Shown here: positions 39,540 to 53,001 of the stretch, in pieces
Position numbering within the stretch: the stretch's first letter is position 1
Layout of the letters: the number at the start of each line of letters is the position of its first letter
Source: Beroe forskalii
Lineage: Eukaryota; Ctenophora; Nuda; Beroida; Beroidae
Length of the DNA stretch: 64,000 nucleotides
Direction: 5' to 3'
Assembly: GCA_011033025.1 (NCBI GenBank)
Contig: WFMF01000488.1
Coordinates: forward strand, 1 to 64,000
Notes under the pieces: generated by a model
Told to the model about the DNA's origin: nothing
What the model saw: only the letters and a program-made list of their open reading frames with translations
Databases searched by the model: none
Translations under genes and position numbers: made by a program

Positions 39540-42100
39540 TTGTGTCATTTTTTGTATTTTTTCATGTTCCTTTACTGACTCGTTAATTAAAGAGCCATAC
39601 ACTTGACAGTTATTCGCAGCGGTCACTGGTCAGTGTAACGGCCATGAATCCGTCAATTGTCAAACTACTCAATTACCGGTATGTGTCATAGTTGCGTCTT
39701 TTCAGTGGCATCAAGGTCCGTATCGATATGTTGTCGGATGAGCTGGTTTCAAACTGAAAATGCAATAATTGTGCCAATTGTTACCCCTAAAAGCGTGTGC
39801 CATCGCCCAAACTCTGTTTCACAATGGAGCTTTTTGTTTAATTGATGAAACGAGCATCGGTCATTTGGAAGATCCAATTACTGCCCTTTGAACTTAATAC
39901 GTTGAGAACGGTCAAGAAATGAATAATTCAACACCCCAGTGAAGTTATGCCGTATATTAATATTTTAGGCCAGTGGGTGTGTTAGATTGGAGTTCAGTTT
40001 CCCACGGGTTGCATTAGAGCAATTTTGGGGCGGTCACATAGCGAAATCATGTTTCTGTAGCGCGCTATGCGAAATTTGTTATCGAATGCTCTACGAATTG
40101 ATTTGATTTCACGTACGAACATATTGTTTTGGTTGCAGATTTCATCTTTGCAGTACAGTACGTACGTCGTACGTACGTTGTTACGTTATTTACATGACAT
40201 ACGTCTTAAATAAATGGCTGTAGAAAGCCGTGGCAGCTAGACAGATAGTGTGATTGTGTGCACAGCATTGGCACTTTTGGTTAATTAAACTTGTTTTATT
40301 ATCATACAAAGTACATACGTTTTGTTTTCTCCTTCGAACTTTTGTTTTCTTCCTACGATGGTAAAGCTTGCACATCAGCCAACATCAACGTCCAATTACC
40401 CACACGTGTCATGCCTGTCCATTCTCCGTCAACCAGTCCAGTCACCACCACTCCCTCATCAGCTCAGCCCAGGGGTGAGGAAGGATACGGCATCGGGCAT
40501 ACGTGCCCTCATCCTGACGTGAGTCACCTCGGGCGGGTCACGTCCTCTTATTTGGTGCTCTTCCCCATTAGCTGCCTCATTGGGTTTACAGTTGATCTCG
40601 GATAGTTTTGGTATCCCTACCAACTACGTCCATCAGTTGTTCCTGATCCACTACCAAATCTTCCAATCGTGAAGCCTAGCCATGACATATGTTAAAAGTA
40701 TTCGAGTAATCTGATCCAAAACATCATGTATTCTACTTTCTACCTAATGATAATTTTGAGCACCATATCACATCAAATTTATAAACATGCCTGTGAAGCA
40801 CTGTTTTGGATTAACTGTGATGATATATTACCTAACAAGCCCTGTCTCGGATCAAGATTGTAAATCTACCTATGAAGAACTACCTCAGATAAGTTTTGAA
40901 ACTTTACCCGATAAGCAAGCACTGCCTCGGGTAAATTTTGAAAATACACCTATCAAACACTATAGTTTTTTCCCTTTGCTCACCCAAATCTTGCGGTACG
41001 TACTACGGAACTTTTTCTAACTAATCAGCACCTACCGCGGTACGTACCACGGTAGGTGCTGACCAGTTATGACGCGCACGACGGTACGTACCGTGATACG
41101 TACCGCGGTATGTGCCGACTAGTTGGGGTCTTAGTGTCACGGAAACATATTCACGCCGAGGTGCTCAGCGTGACTGTAATTTCTGTTATTTAATTATGTC
41201 CGATAAGGTATACTGGACTTTTTAATGGTAATATTTTGAAATAAATATTGTCAAATAATTTGAGCAAGCTTTTCAGCGAAGGTCCAGGTTTGCAAAATTT
41301 TAGAATAAACATCAAATAGAGGCTAATTAATAAAGACAATGAATAAATAAACGAATCTACTAAGACAATGTAGAACAAATCTACCATTACAAGATTTAAA
41401 ACAACCATTCATTTGGTATACCTTAGAATATTGAAAGGTTATTAGAAAGGGTCCATTTTACGATGCTTTATATTTGATTAAACTTGCCAATGCCAGTCAA
41501 TTGTCTGAAATTCATTATTTGCCAGGCTAAGCTGTTCACTGCTTGTGGAAAAGACTTGATGGTGCGCGGGAAAACACCACGCAGAGATAAACAGTAAATT
41601 TAGGCCCTTGCCTACCATTCGTATTATTCGATAACACTTTCTGTAACCAATTTAACCAAAACAGGGACATATACCAATATACCAATGCCGATTAAAATCT
41701 AATCAAATGACTGTAAAACATTCAATAAAGTTCATTATTTAATTTAAGATTTCAAAAGTTTGCAGTTATCCGTGAAAAAGACGGGTTGGGTTTTGCTCAT
41801 TTAGATTTGCTGCACTGCATCTATCATCCCCACACCGTTTTTGACTAGTGCTGCCGAGTCTGATTCTGGTCATTCCTGGAGGGATCATCTTTTCATAATT
41901 TCATACATGCAAGTTTAAATTTTTAAATATCTCGAGATCTTCGTACCTACGAAGGCAGTCAGTTTCGTTATGAGCGCAGTATTTGACTGAGGTATAATTT
42001 GATGATGAAGATTACACACAAGATTTAGATATCTTCAGTATTAGACAGATACGCATAGAAAGTTACGGTTCCTTGCGAAAGGTATTCAGTAAGATATTAA
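39540..42100. other. Intergenic sequence, no supported gene
   Basis: Contains a Ser/Thr/Pro-rich open stretch near 40380-40517 with two donor-like ends but no partner exon, and two clusters of GTACGTAC palindromes (40154-40180 and 41030-41115). Nothing else recognised. Confidence 0.5.
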
Positions 42101-42228
42101 CCTCTGAGACATGTATCTGTGAGCGTGTCCACTGTCCACACCTGAACACGTATAACCTTCTCTAGTCGTGTTCACTGTTCCCCGGTACTCTTTCCCTTTC
42201 TTTGCTGGCTGGTAACAAATTATTCCAT
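42101..42228 (-). pseudogene. Decayed kringle exon (first half of the domain)
   Basis: On the minus strand, TGTTACCAGCCAGCAAAG onward reads CYQPAKKGKEYRGTVNTTR then EGYTC, a close match to the intact exon at 44908-45043. The acceptor is missing, the bases before CYQ are out of frame, and one extra T after EGYTC destroys the CQ.W frame. No matching second-half exon is visible nearby. Confidence 0.75.
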
Positions 42229-45043
<2,815 letters not shown>

Positions 45044-45213
45044 CTGAAGAAATTTAATAATAGAAGACTTACCTAGGTCCGTACTCTACCGGTCTAACGC
45101 TATTAACTAGTTACAGAACAACCCTGCATTACACTTGCATAAGCTCATTATACCAGCTACAGGCCCAAGTGGGATACACATAGTATTATGTCAACTTTAA
45201 AGTATAGTTAAAC

Positions 45214-46661
45214 GAGAAAACCCGTTGGGTTTTATGTTTAATTAGACGTTTAGTCAGTTGGACGTATAATAAATTGAACGAAGTCATTGATGCATTTTTT
45301 GTTACTGGGGAGTGGGGGTAGGGGTGCAACGTAACGAAAATACGAAATATTTACATAGAATTGGAAAATTAATTTAAAAATGCAGATTTTGCGATCGTAA
45401 ATTAATGTCGAGGACACCTAACCTAATCCAAACTTCAGATTCGGAGAAAAGATGGGCAACAAATTTGAATACAAGCTCACTTAAATCAAAATTGTCCGCA
45501 TTTTCATCTGTTTAGAACCTACTTCTAACTTGAGTAATTATAAATTCCTCCTTCTGTCAAATCCCCGCAGCAAACAATCGAAGCTACAAATATCTTCATA
45601 CGAAACAATTATCGCTGATTTTCACAATGGAACAAATTGTTCAACTCTTACCTTTTCTCCTACAATAGTGATTAGAGTTGATATGCTTCTGTCGTATAAA
45701 TTTTTACCAAACTCGAAAATTCCATTGAGAACGTAAATTATGACTTTAAACAGTTACAACGTTTCCAAATGACACAGCAACGAAATGGCAGATGCTTCGT
45801 TAAAATGCATGCAGTTTTGCGCGCAATCACCAATCACCATAGCAAGCTGGTGAATTTAATCTAGAACGCGACTTCTTTTAGGGTGGATTTTCGGACTTCC
45901 GAAAAAATCTAAAGCCTAAATTCTATTTTGCTCTTTTAGTTTAGCCATTTTCTACCTTCAAAAATCTGTTTTTTAGCTCACATTGTCAGTTATTCAGAAC
46001 AAACGTAGAAGTGCCTCTTTCCTTTATATTAAAAAGACGAGAAAACCCGTTGGGTTTTCTCTTTAGTGGACGTATATATATTCAGTTGGACGTGCAATAA
46101 ATTGAACGAAGTCATAAATGCAATTTTTTGTAAATTGGGGTAGGGGTGCAGTGTAACGAAATTACGAAATATTTACATAGGATTTGAATATGAATCAAAA
46201 TATAGTGCAGATTTTGATTCATATTCAAACTGGTGAATTAAACCTAGAACGCGATCTTCTTTTTAAGGTGGATTTTTCGGACTTTCGACGTTAGTTACGA
46301 AAAATCTAAAGCCTAAACCAAAATTCTGGCCATGCTATCTTTTAAGTTTATCCATTTTCACCGCCTTGCAAAAAATTGCGGCTTTTAAGCTTCATTTGTG
46401 TCAGTTATTCAAGAACAAACGTAGAAGTGCCTCTTTCCTTTATATTAAAGACAGAAAACCATTGGGTTTTCTGTTAAGTGGACATATAGTCAGTTGGACG
46501 TACAATAAATTGAACGAAGTCATTGATGCAATTTTGTTACTGGGGGTAGAGGTGCAACGTAAAAAATTACGAAATATTAGGATTTGAATATAAATTAAAA
46601 ATATTGCAGATTTTGCGATCGTAAATTAACGTCGAGGACATATAACAGTAAATAAGAAGAA
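45214..46661 (+). repeat. Tandem repeat of about 410-820 bp abutting gap 1
   Basis: The block acgagaaaacccgttgggttt...agtcagttggacgt...aattgaacgaagtcat recurs at about 45214, 46034 and 46446. The intervening block (gtagaagtgcctctttccttt) recurs before the last two. Copies diverge by indels. The array runs into the N gap and is probably collapsed. Confidence 0.8.
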
Positions 46662-46761
46662 NNNNNNNNNNNNNNNNNNNNNNNNNNNNNNNNNNNNNNN
46701 NNNNNNNNNNNNNNNNNNNNNNNNNNNNNNNNNNNNNNNNNNNNNNNNNNNNNNNNNNNNN
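46662..46761. other. Assembly gap (100 N)
   Basis: Exactly 100 N; true size unknown. Confidence 1.
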
Positions 46762-48240
46762 CAAAAACGGTTTTTGGGGGGGTTTAAAGAAGACACCCTG
46801 GGTCACTTTTTTGAAGGAAAAAAAGGGTTTTTTTGATTTTGGAAAAAAAAGGAAAAATTTGGGGAATATCATTGGGTTCAGTGGTTTTAGGGCATAACTT
46901 ATGAAGATACACCCCTTTTTTCACCTTTCCCCGAGACCTCTATACGAAAAAGGTCGAAAAAAGGGGTTTTGGCCCAAAAAAGGGCTTTTCACCCCCCCTA
47001 AAAAAACAAAAAAAAGTGATTTGAATTTGAGGCCTGTTATGTCTTTCTTAGGTCTTCCATGAATAGTACAAGTTTCCAACTCCATCAGTCAAAAGGCATT
47101 TTTTGGATTTTGGGTGCCTCAAATGAAGACACCCCTGGATCACCTTTTTGAGGTAAAATAGGGTTTTTAGATTTTGGAAAACAAAAGGAAAACTGGTGAA
47201 TATCATTGATTCAGTGGTCAGGCGCATAACTTTATGACCAGATTCACCTCTGTTCACCTCCTCGAGACCTCTATATCGAATAAGGGTCGAAAAAAGGCAT
47301 TTTCAGGCCGAAAAACGTGACTTTTCCACCCCATAAAAAGACGAAAATGGGTGATTTTAAGATTCTGAGGCCTGTTATGTCTTTTGTAGGTCTTCCATGA
47401 ATGGCGTACAAAGTTTCAGCTCTATCAGTCAAAAAGACACATTTTTGGATTTTGGGTGCCTCAGAAATAAAGAAGACACCCTGGATCACCTTTTTAAATT
47501 AAAATAGGGTTTTTAGATTTTACAGGAAAACAAAGAAAAACTGGTGAAAATCATTGGTTCAGTGGTTTCAGGCATAACTTATGACCAGATACCTCTATTT
47601 CACCTCCCTCGAGACCTCTATATCAGACTAAGGGTCAGAAAAAAGGCAGTTTCAGGCCGAAAACGTATTTTCCCCATAAAGACGAAAAAATGGGTGATTT
47701 CGGAATTCTGAGGCCTGTTATGTCTTTCGTAGGTCTTCCATGAATGGCGTGCAAAGTTTCAGCTCTATCAGTCAAAAGACACATTTTTCGGATTTTGGGT
47801 GCCTCAGAAATGAAGACACCCCTGGATCACCTTTTTAGAGATAAAATAGGGTTTTTAGATTTTCAGGAAAACAAAGAAACTGGTGAATATCATTGGTTCA
47901 GTGGTTTCAGGCGCATAACTTATGACCAGATACACCTCTATTTCACTTCCCTCGAGACCTCTATATCGAATAAGGGTCGAAAAAAGGCAGTTTTCAGGCC
48001 GAAAAACGTGACTTTTCACCCCCATAAAAAAGACGAAAAATGGGTGATTTCGGAATTCTGAGGCCTGTTATGTCTTTCGTAGGTGTTCCATGAATGGCGT
48101 GCAAAGTTTCAGCTCTATCAGTCAAAAGACACATTTTTTGGATTTTGGGTGCCTCAGAAATGAAGACACCCCTGGATCACTTTTTTTAGAGATAAAATTG
48201 GGTTTTTAGATTTTACAGGAAAACAAAGGAAAACTGGTGA
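46762..48240 (+). repeat. Satellite with 340-350-bp period
   Basis: Four-plus copies; the marker GAGGCCTGTTATGTCTTTC occurs at 47029, 47368, 47710 and 48060. The first copy after the gap is homopolymer-distorted. Open frames through it are inconsistent between copies, so coding is unlikely. Confidence 0.9.
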
Positions 48241-48248
48241 ATATCATT

Positions 48249-48730
48249 GGTTACCAGGGTTACCAGCCAGTCGTTACCAGGGTAATTAGCGAGGCGTTAC
48301 CAGGGTTACCAGCCAGGCGTTACCAGGGTTACCACCCATTCGTTACCAAGGTTACCAGCCAGGCGTTACCAGGGTTACCACCGGCGTTACCAAGGTTACC
48401 AGCCAGGCGTTACCAGGGATACCACCTATTCGTTACCAGGGTTACCAGCCAGTCGTTACCAGGGTTACCACCCATTCGTTACCAGGGTTACCAGCCAGTC
48501 GTTACCAGGTTACCACCCAGTCGTTACCAGGGTTACCACCCAGGCGTTACCAGGGTTACCAGCCAGGCGTTACCAGGGTTACCACCCAGGCGTTACCAGG
48601 GTTACCAGCCAGGCGTTACCAGGGTTACCACCCAGTCGTTACCAGGGCTACTTACATTGTATGAGGTTGCTCATCACGAAGCCAGTGTTGCATATCATTA
48701 CGGACAGGGTTACCAGCCAGGCGTTAGTAG
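48249..48730 (+). repeat. 23-bp minisatellite GTTACCAGGGTTACCAGCC
   Basis: About 20 units of 20-23 bases directly following the 345-bp satellite; interrupted near 48650-48705 by 60 unique bases. Confidence 0.9.
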
Positions 48731-49205
48731 TAGGTGTCGAGCTGAAAATGAAAAAATTAATGCCGGTGCCCTATAAAATAGCAATGGTGGTAGCAATTTC
48801 TTCGATTGTTGGTCATCTATAATTCCCTTATTAGTGCTTAGAAGTTTGATGGAGTGGACCCTTCTGAGCTGTAAATTGCTTCAATTTGGTAGCCTGTATT
48901 TGCATAGTGTCGTCCTTCTAAAATGTGGGCTTATTCATGTTAACCTGAGACATTCTAATTCCATCAACTTGCAAACTCTGAGACTCTGCAGTGACATGGG
49001 ACTAGAACCATCTCTCAACCAATTGCCATGCTCGGCTGTGTTAATCATGTTGATCCATTATAGATTGTAGGGCTAAATATAGCATCGACACTTGCACTTT
49101 GCTGTCTCTTTTGGATGGCGAAATAAATGGATTAATGATGTTTAAATGATTTACGGTACAACCTTACAAGTTAAGCGCTTTGGGACTTCCTTAAATTATG
49201 TCATT

Positions 49206-49527
49206 TGGTAGGTAGGTAAAATGGGCTTCCGCGGAGGCGCTGTGCCATACGACATGGCCCCTCATAGTCTGAGAGGCAACGGTCGCGGTTTGGCTGATAT
49301 GTTGGCATAACTAATAGTCTATATAGTAGAGGACAGATATCTATACAGAAAATTGTTCGCTTAACTATATTCTCCAATTGGGTAATAGACCCCAATGGCC
49401 CCAACTCAAGCAGTTATCTGTCTGTTCAACTTGAGCCGAAAATATACGGTTTGTTTCTTTTTGAGGCGATGAAGCAACCAAATCTTCTCCTCCCATTCTT
49501 CTTTATTTCTAAGACAAGTAATGGGAA
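49206..49527 (-). mobile_element. 5'-truncated copy of the composite retroelement (322 bp)
   Basis: Minus-strand copy of only the 3' end (TTTCCCATTACTTGTC to the TACC tail). A perfect 13-bp duplication AAATTATGTCATT flanks it at 49193-49205 and 49528-49540. Confidence 0.92.
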
Positions 49528-49818
49528 AAATTATGTCATTATGTCAGTGGTATAATTGTGATTGAAATGTTTGATGTCGGAAATTAGCTATTTATGGAAT
49601 TATGTTAAAGATTGAAAGGCAGCTTAGCTTTGACAAGTCTGGAACATGAGGACATGGTGAGTGTCAGCATTCCAATCATAGTTCGTGTAAAATATCCGGT
49701 ATATCAGCTTCATGCTTTGACCAAACGACAAAAACCAATCAATTTATCAGCACCAGTTTGACACTGGTTCTTGTCAACCGCCCGCGCAATGAAATTTAGC
49801 AGTGCAGGTCGTAAAATC

Positions 49819-49922
49819 AATAACTTTGCGAAGAGGTGCGTGTATGTTGACGCTTACAATAACTTTGCGAAGGAGTGCGTGTTATCTTGACGCTTACAAT
49901 AACTTTGCGAAGGAGCGCTTGT
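49819..49922. repeat. 40-bp tandem repeat
   Basis: Three copies of TTGACGCTTACAATAACTTT-gcgaagg units, immediately 3' of the minus-strand membrane-protein exon. Confidence 0.85.
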
Positions 49923-49931
49923 GTTACCAAC

Positions 49932-50995
49932 CTTATAAGTGACATCAGCGTAACACAACAAACTAATCCCGCTGAGTAGATAACTTGCAGCTGAATGTCG
50001 CCTCCAATTGTGGTAAAGGACATGTCGGCCGTGAAGAAGAAGGCCTTCAGTTTATCACTTCTGTAGAGAGCCGTGAGGACCAGAAGCACAAAGCCCACGA
50101 TCTGAATAATTATAGTTTGAAAATATAGAATTATGATGAAAATAATAAAATTCTTTTGAATAAATGAAAATTCATGAAAATTGGCATATGATGGTTCAAT
50201 CTTTCGTGTTTTTTGGAGATTTAAAGAGGTTTAAAGAAATTCCTAAAAAGCATCATATCTGTTCGGTAATTTCGGCCTTTTTCGGAAATTATGGTACCAT
50301 TTTGCTGGGCGATTTAGGACCAGAACACGAACCCCACGTTCTGAATAATTGGGGGGGTATGGGAGTTCTTGTATCAATATTATATTCAATTCAGAAGAAA
50401 ATAAATCGATCATTGGACCATGCAATTCTTATTCAAAGCCCGATCTGTGAAATCAGAATGATTTGAAGGGTTGCTATAGCACTAAATTTGAAGGATTTTA
50501 ATTTTTGCGATACCTAGCAGAGGGAGTATATTTATTTCGCCCGCTAATTCAAAGTTCACAAAGTGCAACTTATCCATGTGTCCTTCTTCTACACCCTAAT
50601 AGATACCCTGACCTATTACATTACATGAAATGGATTTGAAATCTTTGATAAATTATTGGAGCCATGAAGATAACCTTCTCGAGCCAAAAAGATCTTCAAA
50701 ATATATATTTTACATAATATATTGGACGGGTTTCTGTACACTTACAAAAGTAAAGGCATTGGTGATCCTCCGACATAGCTTGTCAAAGAAACTCTCATTT
50801 CTAAGATCGCTCTCCATTATAATCCCAACTGTAGCGAGGAGAGAACATTCAAAATATGAAGATAAGTAAAATATAACAAGAATTGTTAATTCCAACGCTG
50901 TTTGTTGTTGCTTAATGTTCAAATTTGACAACGCACAGCTCAATAAGAATTGTGCCTGCTGGCGCATTTCTTGTGCCCGTTGTTCCCGTATGCAG
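49932..50995 (-). CDS. Unrecognised multipass membrane protein, two exons
   Basis: Minus strand. The upstream exon (about 50995-50746) reads ...AQEMRQQAQFLLSCALSNLN, then a membrane-like LTILVIFYLSSYFECSLLAT and NESFFDKLCRRITNAFTF, ending at gtaagt. The downstream exon (50101-49932, acceptor aattattcag) is in phase 0 and reads IVGFVLLVLTALYRSDKLKA, FFFTADMSFTTIGGDIQLQ, then VIYSAGLVCCVTLMSLI. Joined, they give three or four membrane segments. The donor after the second exon (gttggt) is weak. Exon 5' limit and the rest of the gene are not resolved. No family recognised. Confidence 0.5.
50275..50349 (-). pseudogene. Decayed partial copy of the neighbouring membrane-protein exon
   Basis: ggaccagaacacgaacccc-acgttctgaataatt matches the acceptor end of the exon at 50066-50105 (ggaccagaagcacaaagcc-cacgatctgaataatt). 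The rest is weakly similar and full of indels. Confidence 0.6.
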
Positions 50996-51900
50996 GCGCT
51001 TAATTTCCTGTTCCCTGGGGCTTGGTATTAAAACACGCCGTCATTTGATCGTCGACCGTTTCCGACGTCCGTCTTTTTTACTGACATGATTATTAAATAG
51101 GAGCATGTTTCAATACAAATAGTCTAACAAATTTTCCTAAAGAATGAAAAAAGGACGGGGATGCAGGGACCTATTGCTTGCCATCTGAGAGTACAACGGT
51201 GGAACATCTAAGAAAAGAATTAAGTGGAAACTTCAAAAACTGTGATGCCGAATGGCCTCGTTTCCTTGAAACCCTGATGCTATTGTTATGAAAACATTCG
51301 TGGGCAGTGTCTCGTGTGTTTTTTGAATTTTCATGTGACTGCGCATTTTAAAAGGTTCGGTAGTCATGAGCAAGTCAGGTGTTATACAATTGATTGAGTG
51401 ATGAGAGATTTTCATAGGAACGGAACTTCTGATGTTGGAATGAACTCGTTTTGCAGATGAATGAAAGAAGAACAGTTATTAATGTTATAAAGTTTTAACG
51501 AAACAATGAATAGAAATTGAGGTATTTCATAGAGGGATTCTGTCAGCGTGTATAGTTTCTATCAAATATCCTTTCCCTAGATCCTCAGGCAATAGCTCGG
51601 ATGAATGTTTGGTCTGAATAGATTTTAAATATTCGACCCTAATTAACAATTAGAGAATTAGAGATTATCATCAAAAATATTTTAGCTATGATGATCGGCA
51701 TTATCTTCAAATCAAAAATCATAAAATTATTGAATGCAAATGACAAAATCTGCAAATAAAATCGGAAGTAAGATAAGTCTATAAAAAGCATTGACGAATC
51801 CCTGGATCATTGAGGTTGTCTCAAGTTATGACATTGTACTTACACTGAATTCACTGGCAATAAAATGTAGATTGTGCTTTACTCGTCAATTAACACTGTC
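50996..51900. other. Intergenic/intronic, no supported gene
   Basis: AT-rich sequence; no exon, repeat or RNA gene recognised. Confidence 0.5.
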
Positions 51901-51909
51901 ACCAGTACG

Positions 51910-52345
51910 TGATATAGACACCAGTTTTTTCTGAGACTGACACCACTTTACCCTGCAAGTGATAACATATTATACTTTGAGACTGACACCAGAGAATGAC
52001 ACCAGTTTATCTGAGACTGACACCAGTTTATCTGAGACTGACACCAGTTCATTCTGAGACTGACACCAGTTCATTCTGAGACTGACACCAGTTTATCTGA
52101 GACTGACACCAGTTTATTCTGAGGCTGACACCAGTTTTCTCTGAGACTGACACCAGTTTATCTGAGACTGACACCAGTTTATTCTGAGACTGACACCAGT
52201 TTATTCTGAAAGTGATAACATTATCCTTTGAGACTGAGACCAGTTTACAATAACGGCAGTTGTCCTTGACACCAGTTTGTACACCAGTCATCCTGACATC
52301 AGTAACATTAAAACAGTTCACCTGACACCAGTTTACAGTAACAGC
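51910..52345. repeat. 20-22-bp minisatellite GAGACTGACACCAGTTTAT
   Basis: About 15 units, the central ones regular and the outer ones degenerate (gaaagtgataacatt variants). Bases 52355-52600 downstream are A/T-homopolymer-rich. Confidence 0.9.
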
Positions 52346-52675
52346 AGAAAATAAAACCCAAAAATTTTTTTTTTTTATTAAAAAAAAGTTATTTTTTTTG
52401 CATGTTAAAAGACAAAATTTCCCCAGAAACAAATGTAGCATCAAAGATTTTCCAAAATGTTTCATTTTTTTAAAAAAAATTTTTGCCCAACAGGTTTTTT
52501 GCCATAGTAAAAATGAAAATTTTCAACTGCAAAATTCATTTTAACCCCCTAAAAAAAATGAAGACAAATCAATTTTAAAAAACATCCTTTTATAATTCAA
52601 AGCATATTGATGATGATATGCATCTGAACTCTGCCAGAGTGTAGAGAGTGTTCGTGCATCTATGTGTTAGACCCG

Positions 52676-52851
52676 TTCTAGACAGGGAATTTTGAGGAGC
52701 TATTGCTCGAGCAATTGCTCGAGAAAGCCTGTCTAGAATGGGGTTTTTCGCTTGCCCGAGCTATTGCTCGAGCAATAGCTCGGGTAATAGTTGGAGGTAT
52801 TACCCGAGCAATTGCTCGAGCAATAGCTCGGGCAATCATTCCTGTCTAGAA
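52676..52851. repeat. Nested palindrome cluster with CTCGAG cores
   Basis: TTCTAGACAGG at 52676-52686 is inverted at 52728-52738 and again at 52841-52851. Between them are five GAGCTATTGCTCGAGCAAT-type palindromes in both phases. No coding. Confidence 0.85.
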
Positions 52852-53001
52852 AGCACTCTTACCCGGGCAATAGCTCTCCCTGATACATGTGGCCCTGTCA
52901 CGTGGGTCGTATCATGGCACAACGTGTAATAGGAAGCTGATTCATAGCTGATTGCATTGACGTATTGCCTGTTTTGTTTTTGTTACATTTTACCTTCCTT
53001 A

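Noticed and set aside
40335..40517. Possible exon TSANINVQLPTRVMPVHSPS
   Set aside because: Donor-like ends but no good acceptor, no partner exon and low-complexity composition.
45044..45071. A 28-base intron upstream of the kringle exon (donor gtaagt, acceptor cag)
   Set aside because: Too short for an animal intron, and the upstream sequence has stops in the needed frame.
47744..48061. 105-codon frame in the 345-bp satellite
   Set aside because: Not kept open in neighbouring copies.
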